Below are positions 53,266-60,678 of a stretch of 64,000 bases of DNA, in pieces. The position numbers and the translations under genes were made by a program. The notes under the pieces are model-generated. The model ran no database searches and was not told the DNA's origin. It saw only the letters and a list, made by a program, of their open reading frames with translations. Where the stretch lies: contig NZ_KE383812.1 of NCBI RefSeq assembly GCF_000422265.1, positions 448,091-512,090 on the forward strand, read 5' to 3'. The stretch comes from Kaistella palustris DSM 21579. Lineage in GTDB: Bacteria > Bacteroidota > Bacteroidia > Flavobacteriales > Weeksellaceae. Numbering within the stretch: the stretch's first letter is position 1; every line of letters begins with the position of its first letter.

Positions 53266-54807
53266 ATGACAAAACTGATTTGGATAGATGATGAAGTAGA
53301 TTTACTAAAACCTCATATTGTATTTTTAGAAAACAAGGGTTACCAGGTTTCCGCGGTGAATAATGTGAATGAAGCGCTGGAAATGATAGAAAAGGAAAAT
53401 TATGTCCTGGCACTTCTTGATGAAAATATGCCGGGAATTTCCGGTCTGGAGGCGATTCCGATGATCAAAAACATCGACTCAGCGATTAAGATCGTAATGG
53501 TAACCAAGAATGAAGAGGAACAGATCATGGAACAGGCGATCGGGTCGCAGATCGCGGATTATATCCTGAAGCCTGTGAATCCCAATCAGGTTCTGCTTTC
53601 CCTGAAGAAAAACCTACAGGAGGACACACTTGTGGAACAGAAAACGATCCTTGAATATCAGCAGGAATTCCGGAACCTCTCGATGGAGCTTTCCTATCTG
53701 CGCACGTACCAGGACTGGGCGGAGTATTATAAAAAGATCCTGAACTGGGAGATTAAATTCGATAAGGTTTCCGACAATGAATTCATGGATCTGCTGCAGT
53801 CTCAGAAAGAGGAAGCCAACATTCGGTTTTCCAAATTTATCGAAAGGAACTATGAGGACTGGCTGAATACGTCCGATAAACCGATGATGAGCCACACGCT
53901 CTTCAAGGACAAGATCAAAACGGAAGTTGAAAAAGAGAAAGTATTGCTTCTGATGATCGATAACCTGCGCTATGACCAGTGGAAAGTCATCGAACCGCTT
54001 TTTACGAAATTCTATAACAAGACCTCGGAAGATTACTATTTCAGTATTCTGCCAACTGCTACACAATATGCGCGGAACGCTTTTTTTGCAGGTTTACTGC
54101 CTTCGGAAATCGAGAAACGCTTCCCGCAATATTGGTTTAATGATAATGAAGACGGAAATAAAAACGAACACGAACGCGATTTTCTGGAGGATCAGATGAA
54201 ACGCTTGGGCCTTTCCGCGAAAAGCATGAAATACCTGAAGATCCTGAACTCCGATTTTGAAAGAAAAATTCTCGACGATTTCAACCAGCATAAAAACAAT
54301 GATCTGCTCGTTATCGTCTATAATTTTATCGATATCCTGTCCCACGCCAAAACCGACAATCACATTGTAAACCAACTGATCCGTGACGACAAGACTTTCC
54401 GGTCGCTCACTTACAACTGGTTCGAGAATTCTTCTTTGCTGAAGATCATCAAGCAGGCAGCGGAAAGTGGATTCAAACTTGTCATCACTACCGATCACGG
54501 AACGATTTATGTGAAGAAACCCAGCAAGGTTGTGGGCGACCGCGAAACTTCTACCAACATCCGGTATAAAACCGGCAGAAGTTTAACTTACGAAAACAGT
54601 GATGTTTGGGCAATTTCCAATCCCGAAAAACTATTTCTGCCCAAAGGCAATTTAAGTTCTAAATATATTTTTGCCAAAAATAATATATTCCTGGCGTACC
54701 CGAAAAATTACAATCACTTTGTGAATTATTATAAGGAAACCTACCAGCACGGTGGAATTTCCCTGGAAGAGGTTATTATTCCGATCAGCATTTTAGAACC
54801 CAAATAG
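53266..54807 (+). CDS. porX: PorX: response regulator-PglZ phosphatase of T9SS
   Basis: A 513-residue two-domain protein. The receiver domain (1-120) has LIWIDDEVDLL, the phospho-acceptor Asp52 in LALLDENMPGISGLEA, and a Lys in DYILKPVNPNQ. The PglZ/alkaline-phosphatase-like domain (about 200-513) has LLLMIDNLRYDQWKVIEPL (metal Asp), PTATQYARNAFFAGLLP (nucleophile Thr) and VITTDHGTIYV (metal Asp/His). This architecture is PorX, which with PorY controls T9SS in Porphyromonas and Flavobacterium; its phosphatase domain acts on cyclic oligonucleotides. porY is not adjacent here. Two T9SS cargoes are in the window. A strong terminator follows. Confidence 0.94.
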   Translation: MTKLIWIDDEVDLLKPHIVFLENKGYQVSAVNNVNEALEMIEKENYVLALLDENMPGISGLEAIPMIKNIDSAIKIVMVTKNEEEQIMEQAIGSQIADYILKPVNPNQVLLSLKKNLQEDTLVEQKTILEYQQEFRNLSMELSYLRTYQDWAEYYKKILNWEIKFDKVSDNEFMDLLQSQKEEANIRFSKFIERNYEDWLNTSDKPMMSHTLFKDKIKTEVEKEKVLLLMIDNLRYDQWKVIEPLFTKFYNKTSEDYYFSILPTATQYARNAFFAGLLPSEIEKRFPQYWFNDNEDGNKNEHERDFLEDQMKRLGLSAKSMKYLKILNSDFERKILDDFNQHKNNDLLVIVYNFIDILSHAKTDNHIVNQLIRDDKTFRSLTYNWFENSSLLKIIKQAAESGFKLVITTDHGTIYVKKPSKVVGDRETSTNIRYKTGRSLTYENSDVWAISNPEKLFLPKGNLSSKYIFAKNNIFLAYPKNYNHFVNYYKETYQHGGISLEEVIIPISILEPK

Positions 54808-54843
54808 TTTTTTTTCATAGTTTATTTGATTTGGGCTCTGTTG

Positions 54844-54878
54844 GGCGGGAAAGATCTAAGATTTTTCCCGCCTTTTTA
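54844..54878 (+). terminator. Terminator of porX
   Basis: GGCGGGAAA and TTTCCCGCC (9-bp perfect arms, 11-base loop) are followed by five T. It starts 37 bp after the porX stop. Confidence 0.9.
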
Positions 54879-54908
54879 TGATTAAAAATTTCGTACCCCA
54901 CCCCAGTC

Positions 54909-54939
54909 TTGGAAATCACCGCTCGAATTGGTATTTTTG
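54909..54939 (+). promoter_or_regulatory. Promoter of xth
   Basis: TTG (54909-54911), then exactly 20 bases, then TATTTTTG (54932-54939). The ATG follows 12 bases later. Full match to the flavobacterial consensus. Confidence 0.65.
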
Positions 54940-54951
54940 AAAAAACTTTCC

Positions 54952-55713
54952 ATGAAGATCATTTCTTATAACGTCAACGGCATCCGCGCAGCTTTTACTA
55001 AAGATTTTGTGGGCTGGCTGCAGGTAGCGAATCCCGATATAATCTGCATTCAGGAAAGCAAAGCCGGCACAGATCAGATCGATATCGCAAGTTTTGAACG
55101 GATCGGCTATCACAGCTTCTGGCATTCGGCCCAGCGCAAAGGATATTCAGGCGTGGGAATCGCATCCAAAGTTCAGCCGAACTATGTAGAATATGGTTGC
55201 GGAATCGAGCATTACGACAGCGAAGGGCGAATTATGCGCGCCGATTTTGATGATTTTTCAGTAATCTCGGTCTACGTTCCGTCGGCTTCCAACATTTTGC
55301 GGCTGGAATATAAAATGGCTTTCTGCTATGATTTTCTGGACTACATTAAAAACTTAAAGAAAACCATACCCAACCTTATTATTTCCGGCGACTTCAATAT
55401 TTGCCACCAGGAAATTGACATTCACAATCCTGTGGGTTTAAAAAACACTTCAGGTTTTCTGCCGATGGAAAGGGAATGGCTTACCAAATTTATAGAGGAA
55501 TGCGGCCTTATCGACAGTTTCCGGCACTTCAATGATCAGCCGGATTACTATTCCTGGTGGAGTTACCGCCAAAATTCCCGCGAGCGCAACAAAGGCTGGA
55601 GGCTGGACTATAATTTTGTTTCCACTGAGTTACAGGAAAAATTGCATCGCGCTGTAATTTTAAAGGAGGTTTTTCATTCCGACCACTGCCCGGTACTTGT
55701 TGAACTGAAATAA
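54952..55713 (+). CDS. xth: Exodeoxyribonuclease III
   Basis: A 253-residue enzyme from the ATG at 54952; an in-frame TTG 24 bp upstream lies within the promoter. It starts MKIISYNVNGIRAAFTK. The active-site motifs are IICIQESKAGTDQ (metal Glu), IISGDFNICHQEIDIHNP (GDFN), RLDYNFVS and HSDHCPVLVELK (catalytic Asp-His). It is the AP endonuclease/3'-exonuclease of base excision repair, working downstream of glycosylases such as Ung (also in this window). Confidence 0.95.
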   Translation: MKIISYNVNGIRAAFTKDFVGWLQVANPDIICIQESKAGTDQIDIASFERIGYHSFWHSAQRKGYSGVGIASKVQPNYVEYGCGIEHYDSEGRIMRADFDDFSVISVYVPSASNILRLEYKMAFCYDFLDYIKNLKKTIPNLIISGDFNICHQEIDIHNPVGLKNTSGFLPMEREWLTKFIEECGLIDSFRHFNDQPDYYSWWSYRQNSRERNKGWRLDYNFVSTELQEKLHRAVILKEVFHSDHCPVLVELK

Positions 55714-56050
55714 ATTCCGGGTTTCATTTTTTTAAACCTTTATCAAATTCCTATCATCGTACTGAATTTACTGATGTAAAAAAGACATTCTCTTCCTTTC
55801 ACATACTATTCCGCATTCATAACCAAATTTATTGTTATGCATCCAATTGCAGTGGCACATAATTTGGTTCGTATTTTTTACCTGGATAAAGCTCTGTTTT
55901 CCCCTGCAACAGAGTAAGCCGGGAACCTTTCAGATTTTTACCGTTTACAGGATTTACCTGCTCTTTTTTTCTACATTTCCAGCCGCTGGTTAGGTGGAGA
56001 ACAAGAAAAGTCTGAATATATAGTACGCAACAACATTAAAAATAAACGAT
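55714..56050. other. Long leader/intergenic region ahead of the glycan cluster
   Basis: About 337 bp with no gene. It holds two inverted repeats: AACCAAATT (55821-55829) with AATTTGGTT (55861-55869), 9 bp with a 31-base loop; and CTCTGTT (55892-55898) with AACAGAG (55908-55914), 7 bp with a 9-base loop. I see no complete TTG/TAnnTTTG promoter. The two hairpins may belong to a structured mRNA leader or operator. Confidence 0.45.
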
Positions 56051-56053
56051 ATG
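56031..56053 (+). promoter_or_regulatory. Conserved translation-start leader of the glycosyltransferase
   Basis: The 26 bases around the start (56031-56056) match those around the cytidylyltransferase start (59388-59413) at 23 positions. The core is TAAAAATAAAC, which contains the TAAAA ribosome-binding motif favoured by flavobacteria, 3 bases before TATGGAA. Confidence 0.5.
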
Positions 56054-57139
56054 GAAGCTAACATTAAAAACCGAAAATCATATTCTTTCGATATGATTGT
56101 TTTTTGCCACCTGCGCTGGGACTATGTTTATCAGCGGCCACAACATCTCCTCAGCCGGCTTGCAAAGGATTACCGGATCCTGGTAGTTGAAGAACCGGTT
56201 GCACACACGCCTCATTCCAAAGGCTCATTTAACCTTCGGGAAGTGGAACCGAATGTTCATGTATGTCAACCCGCAATTGATGATATTGAGAATTTAGGAC
56301 CCTACCTCAAAAAGCACCTTCACAACACGCAGTTCACCGTTGGCTGGTTTTATTCCGCCGCCTTTGTTTCGGTTTTGGAAACGCTTGAGTTCGAAACTGT
56401 AGTTTACGACTGTATGGATGAACTTTCTCTTTTTAAAGGCGCCTCAGCCAAACTGATCGAGCAGGAAAATACGCTGCTGGCCGCGGCGGACACCGTATAT
56501 ACCGGCGGTAAATCACTGTATGAATCAAAAAAACTGAAGCACCACAATGTGCACTGTTTCCCAAGTTCAGTGGATGTCGGCCACTTTTCCGGTGAATCGA
56601 AGACCGGGCAGGAAAAGCCGGCAGATCTGAGAAATATCGCACAACCTATCGTCGGTTATTACGGCGTGATCGATGAGCGCATTGATCTGGAACTCTTGCG
56701 CAAAACAGCAGAAAAAGCACCCGACTACTCTTTCGTGATGATCGGTCCTGTTTGCAAGATCGAGGAATCAGACCTTCCGCGCGCGGCAAACATTCATTAT
56801 CTGGGCATGAAATCATATGATGAGTTACCGCAGTATCTGCAACATTTTGATATCGCGATGATGCCTTTCGCACTGAACGATTCCACTAAATTTATCAGCC
56901 CCACTAAAACGTTGGAATACATGTCGGCCTACAAACCGATCATCTCCACACGAATCCGAGATGTAGAAAGGGATTACAGCCACTGCATTTCGCTTATTGA
57001 TGATGAAAATGACTTCTGTCGTGCGTTGCAAAACAACACCGCCGAAAAAGTGGCTGCTTACGACGAGATCCTGGAAAAGACTTCCTGGGATGCAACTGCT
57101 GAAAAAATGAGTACCATAATTAAAGGAGTGTTGGCATGA
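56051..57139 (+). CDS. Glycosyltransferase (GT4-like, RPQH type)
   Basis: A 362-residue protein. The N-terminal motif IVFCHLRWDYVYQRPQHLLS is shared by a group of GT4-like transferases found with UDP-galactopyranose mutase genes. The C-terminal Rossmann half has VGYYGVIDERIDLELL, then IHYLGMKSYDELPQYLQHFD and FALNDSTKFISPTKTLEYMS, with the family's donor-binding Glu in the last segment. Donor and acceptor cannot be read from sequence. The overlap with glf (ATGA) suggests UDP-galactofuranose as donor, which is inference. Confidence 0.8.
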   Translation: MEANIKNRKSYSFDMIVFCHLRWDYVYQRPQHLLSRLAKDYRILVVEEPVAHTPHSKGSFNLREVEPNVHVCQPAIDDIENLGPYLKKHLHNTQFTVGWFYSAAFVSVLETLEFETVVYDCMDELSLFKGASAKLIEQENTLLAAADTVYTGGKSLYESKKLKHHNVHCFPSSVDVGHFSGESKTGQEKPADLRNIAQPIVGYYGVIDERIDLELLRKTAEKAPDYSFVMIGPVCKIEESDLPRAANIHYLGMKSYDELPQYLQHFDIAMMPFALNDSTKFISPTKTLEYMSAYKPIISTRIRDVERDYSHCISLIDDENDFCRALQNNTAEKVAAYDEILEKTSWDATAEKMSTIIKGVLA

Positions 57140-58281
57140 AAAGTATTGATATTCTAATAATCGGTGCCGGCATTTCCGGTGCCACTTTAGCAGAACGTTA
57201 CGCTTCGCTTGGGAAGAAGGTATTAGTCCTGGAAAAACGTGACCATATCGCAGGAAACTGCTACGATTTTATTAATGAAAACGGCATCCTGGTTTCCAAA
57301 TACGGCGCGCATCTTTTCCATACCAATGACGAGGATGTCTGGGAATATGTAAACCGCTTTGGCTCCTGGTATCCCTGGGAGCACAAAGTGGTGGCCCGGG
57401 TTGATGACAAAACGGTTTCCATTCCGGTGAACATTACCACTGTAAATACTTTATTTGATGAAAATATCTCTACTGAAGAGGAGATGAAAAACTGGCTCGA
57501 CAAAAACCGCGTGGTTTATGAGCCTGCAAAAAACGGTGAGGAAGCGGTACTGAACCGCGTGGGACCCGTACTTTATGAAAAGATGTTTAAACACTACACA
57601 AAAAAACAGTGGGACAAATATCCGGCGGAACTTCATGCCTCAGTTTTAGAAAGAATTCCGGTGCGTACGAATTATGATGACCGTTATTTCTCCGATAAAC
57701 ACCAGGCTTTGCCAAAAGGCGGCTACACGAAGATCTTCGAAAAAATGTTGGATCACCCAAATATAACAGTTCTTCTCAATACCGACTACTTCGACGTTAA
57801 AGATCAGTATTCCGGTTACGAAAAGCTTTTTTATACAGGTCCGGTCGACCGTTTCTTCGAATTTAAAGAACAACTCACTGAAAAACTGGAATACCGCTCC
57901 ATTAATTTCATTACTGAACATCTGGATCAGGAATATTATCAGGAAAACAGTGTGGTAAATTATCCTGGCCAAGAAGTGGATTTTACCAGAATCGTCGAAT
58001 ACAAACATTTTGGTGATCAGAAATCGGATAAAACGACCATCGTTAAGGAATTTACCGTTGACCAGGGCGAACCTTATTACCCTGTTCCAAACGAAAAAAA
58101 TCAACTCATCTACGAAAAATACAAAGAAAAAGCCGATGCTTTGAAAGACGTATATTTCGTAGGCCGCTTAGCAAACTATAAATATTTTAATATGGATCAG
58201 GCCTTTAAAAATGCTCTGGATCTGTTCGCAGAGCTTGAAGCTGAAAATTTACAGGAATATGAGACCGCAAAAGTTATTTAA
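57136..58281 (+). CDS. glf: UDP-galactopyranose mutase
   Basis: A 381-residue flavoenzyme. It starts with ILIIGAGISGATLAERYA (GxGxxG FAD motif), then KRDHIAGNCYDFINENG and YGAHLFHTNDEDVWEYVN. Later conserved parts are YTKKQWDKYPAELHASVLER and GRLANYKYFNMDQAFKNALD with the substrate Arg/Tyr residues. It interconverts UDP-galactopyranose and UDP-galactofuranose. Length is normal. It overlaps the glycosyltransferase by 4 bp and the GH1-like gene by 23 bp, so the three are one translational unit. Confidence 0.95.
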   Translation: MKSIDILIIGAGISGATLAERYASLGKKVLVLEKRDHIAGNCYDFINENGILVSKYGAHLFHTNDEDVWEYVNRFGSWYPWEHKVVARVDDKTVSIPVNITTVNTLFDENISTEEEMKNWLDKNRVVYEPAKNGEEAVLNRVGPVLYEKMFKHYTKKQWDKYPAELHASVLERIPVRTNYDDRYFSDKHQALPKGGYTKIFEKMLDHPNITVLLNTDYFDVKDQYSGYEKLFYTGPVDRFFEFKEQLTEKLEYRSINFITEHLDQEYYQENSVVNYPGQEVDFTRIVEYKHFGDQKSDKTTIVKEFTVDQGEPYYPVPNEKNQLIYEKYKEKADALKDVYFVGRLANYKYFNMDQAFKNALDLFAELEAENLQEYETAKVI

Positions 58282-59380
58282 AAGTTTCTTTATGGGCGGT
58301 TTCGAATGTGCCGATCACATCAACCGCCATGGCGACAGAGTAAACCTATTGCAGGAAACCCAACATGACATCCGTGTAGCAGAAGATTACAGACTGCTCT
58401 CAAATCTGGGAATCAGAACTGTGCGCGAGGGAATCTGCTGGAGCGAGGTGGAGAAGCAACCCGGCGAATATAATTTCCTGGAAGTTTTGAACCGTATGAA
58501 TGTAGCGCGGGAATTTGGTATACAGCAGATCTGGGATCTGATCCACTTCGGTTACCCGGATGGTCTTTTTCCTACACATCCACATTTTGGCCGCCGCTTC
58601 GAAGGACTTTGCCGTGCACTTGCGAGATTTTATAAAAAACATTTTGCAGAGCCGCTTCTAGTCGTGCCGGTGAATGAGATCAGTTTTCTTTCCTGGCATT
58701 CGGGCGAGAACCGGGGAACCGTTCCCTTTGCTTCACACAATGGCTGGGACATTAAATATCATTTATGCAAAGCCGCCTTGCAGGGAATACGTGTCTTAAA
58801 GGAAGAACTGCCGGACTGTAAAATCGTTTTGGTAGAACCGCTCATACGCATCCACGCCTGCGAGGAAAACGAAGAAGTGCATCACCGCAACGAATATCAG
58901 TTTGAAGCAATGGATATTATTGCGGGAAGAATGTGCCCGGAACTTGGTGGCGATGAAAGCTATCTGGAAATTCTGGGATTTAATTATTACTGGAACTGCC
59001 AGTGGCGTGGGGAAGCCGAAAGTCTGGAATGGCCTGATCACCGCCGCGAACGTGTCCCGCTGCATCAACTTATTCTGGATGCTTATCATCGGTACAAAAA
59101 ACCTGTCTTCCTTTCAGAAACGGGGCATTTCGGTGATGGGCGCGTGGACTGGTTAGAGGAAATTACTGAAGAGTGTTTCCTGGCGAAAGAAGCCGGTGCA
59201 GATTTTCACGGAATTTGCATTTATCCGGTCACGGACCGCCCGGATTGGGATGATCTGACGTCTTATCCGAAATGCGGCCTATTTGATCTGGATGAAAATA
59301 AAAACCGGATTGCCGAGATTCCTTACATACAGTCACTCATCAATCAGCAGGAACGCCTGAATGTTTTGCACGAATTTTAA
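58259..59380 (+). CDS. GH1-like (clan A) glycosidase-fold protein
   Basis: A 373-residue TIM-barrel protein. I take the ATG at 58259, overlapping glf by 23 bp; a second ATG at 58292 would cut into the first strand (KSFFMGGFECADHINRHGD). NLGIRTVREGICWSEVE and FGIQQIWDLIHFGYPDGLF are barrel motifs. VVPVNEISFLSWHSG contains an NE pair in the acid/base position, and VFLSETGHFGD a Glu in the nucleophile position. Both are present but differ from the GH1 motifs NEP and ENG. No signal peptide, so cytoplasmic. It may be a hydrolase, a transglycosylase or a sugar-binding relative; substrate unknown. Confidence 0.72.
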   Translation: MRPQKLFKSFFMGGFECADHINRHGDRVNLLQETQHDIRVAEDYRLLSNLGIRTVREGICWSEVEKQPGEYNFLEVLNRMNVAREFGIQQIWDLIHFGYPDGLFPTHPHFGRRFEGLCRALARFYKKHFAEPLLVVPVNEISFLSWHSGENRGTVPFASHNGWDIKYHLCKAALQGIRVLKEELPDCKIVLVEPLIRIHACEENEEVHHRNEYQFEAMDIIAGRMCPELGGDESYLEILGFNYYWNCQWRGEAESLEWPDHRRERVPLHQLILDAYHRYKKPVFLSETGHFGDGRVDWLEEITEECFLAKEAGADFHGICIYPVTDRPDWDDLTSYPKCGLFDLDENKNRIAEIPYIQSLINQQERLNVLHEF

Positions 59381-59387
59381 GTAAAAA

Positions 59388-59410
59388 CAACACTAAAAAT
59401 AAACACTATG
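59388..59410 (+). promoter_or_regulatory. Conserved translation-start leader of the cytidylyltransferase
   Basis: The second copy of the leader described at 56031: 23 of 26 bases identical, including TAAAAATAAAC and TATGGAA. It lies in the 27-bp gap after the GH1-like gene. Confidence 0.5.
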
Positions 59411-59875
59411 GAAAATACAACTAAAAAGGTCGGAATTACTTTCAGCTGTTTCGACCTTCTTCATGCCGGTCATATCCGCATGCTTGCGGAAGCGAAAACC
59501 CAGTGCGATTATCTGATCGTGGGACTTCAGACGGATCCTACAATCGACAGACCGGAAAAAAACAAACCTACACAAACTGTTGTCGAACGGTATATTCAGT
59601 TGAAAGGCTGCAAATATGTCGATGAGATCATTCCGTATGCCACCGAAAAAGATCTGGAAGACATACTGAAGCTGTACAAAATAGATGTGCGGATTATAGG
59701 TGTAGAATATAAAGACAAAGACTTTACGGGAAAAGACTTTTGCGAAAAACAAAACATTAAATTGTATTATAACGAGCGGCACCACCGTTTCTCGAGTACC
59801 AATCTGCGCAAAGAAGTTTACCAGCGCGAAAGCCAGAAACTGAAGAAAGTTTCCGATAAAGTTGTAGGTATTTAA
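59408..59875 (+). CDS. Cytidylyltransferase-like nucleotidyltransferase (TagD-like)
   Basis: A 155-residue protein. ITFSCFDLLHAGHIRMLAEA carries the HxGH motif (HAGH), and HHRFSSTNLRKEV the RxSSTxL-type motif of glycerol-3-phosphate cytidylyltransferases and related enzymes. RPEKNKPTQTVVERYIQLKG is the conserved middle segment. Members activate glycerol-3-phosphate, sugar phosphates or similar with CTP or ATP. In this cluster a CDP-activated glycan or phosphopolyol substituent is plausible, but the substrate is not settled by the sequence. Confidence 0.82.
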   Translation: MENTTKKVGITFSCFDLLHAGHIRMLAEAKTQCDYLIVGLQTDPTIDRPEKNKPTQTVVERYIQLKGCKYVDEIIPYATEKDLEDILKLYKIDVRIIGVEYKDKDFTGKDFCEKQNIKLYYNERHHRFSSTNLRKEVYQRESQKLKKVSDKVVGI

Positions 59876-59913
59876 GCAGTTTCAATTATCAGTATTCAAT
59901 CTAATATGGCAAT

Positions 59914-60570
59914 ATGAAGAAATTTTTGCGCGAAAACAGTTTATCGGTCGTCTTTTTTGTTTTATTTCTCTTCTCAATAGCAGGACAGATCTTTTTTGGA
60001 CTCCACGAGTACAACAAAGATCTTGAAGAATGGGGCGGAAAGGCTGTAACACTGACTTCATATTTAAAGTCGGGCCACTTTTTCGAAGCTACTTTTGAAA
60101 ACTGGGAAAGCGAATTTCTTCAAATGGCTCTTTTGGTCTGGTTCACTATCTTTTTGCGGCAGAAAGGCTCCTCGGAATCCAAAAAACCTGAAGGCGGCAA
60201 TGATGTCGACCGCGAACCGTCGGCGTTGAGAAAAGGCGCGCCATGGCCCGTAAGGAAAGGCGGAATCTGGCTGAAGGCTTATAACAATTCATTAACGCTG
60301 AGTCTGTTTGCACTCTTTATAATCTGTTTTGTGCTGCATGTGTATGGCAGTTTAAAGGATGCCAACACCGAAAACATGCTGCAGGATAAACCTCTGGTGA
60401 GTCTGGGCGATTATCTGACAGGCTCCAGACTTTGGTTTGAATCCTTCCAGAACTGGCAGAGCGAGTTTCTGTCGATATTCTCAATTATTGTGCTGTCAAT
60501 TTTCCTGAGACAAAAAGGTTCGTCGCAATCGAAGCCGGTAGATGCACCACACGATCAGACCGGCGACTGA
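59914..60570 (+). CDS. DUF6766-type membrane protein with internal duplication
   Basis: A 218-residue protein with four helices in two similar halves. Half one has a helix, then FFEATFENWESEFLQMALLV and FLRQKGSSESK (about 53-90). Half two has a helix, then LWFESFQNWQSEFLSIFSII and FLRQKGSSQSK (about 172-209). The repeat FxNWxSEFLxx...FLRQKGSSxSK is the DUF6766 signature. Between the halves is a Pro/Arg/Gly-rich linker. Function unknown. Relatives are common in stress-resistant soil bacteria, often next to YciE/F-type genes, as here. Confidence 0.75.
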   Translation: MKKFLRENSLSVVFFVLFLFSIAGQIFFGLHEYNKDLEEWGGKAVTLTSYLKSGHFFEATFENWESEFLQMALLVWFTIFLRQKGSSESKKPEGGNDVDREPSALRKGAPWPVRKGGIWLKAYNNSLTLSLFALFIICFVLHVYGSLKDANTENMLQDKPLVSLGDYLTGSRLWFESFQNWQSEFLSIFSIIVLSIFLRQKGSSQSKPVDAPHDQTGD

Positions 60571-60612
60571 ATTTATAGCGGATAAATACGGCGGTAGGCT
60601 TTCTGTTGGTCT

Positions 60613-60620
60613 TATTTTTG
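60613..60620 (+). promoter_or_regulatory. TATTTTTG -7 box ahead of the DUF892 gene
   Basis: TATTTTTG matches TAnnTTTG, 58 bases before the ATG. No TTG at the expected spacing. The leader contains CATTAAAAATATAAAC, close to the leaders of the glycan cluster genes. Confidence 0.4.
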
Positions 60621-60678
60621 TAAGTTTTAAAAACGGATCACACTTTCATTAAAAATATAAACATTAAAAAAAATTATT

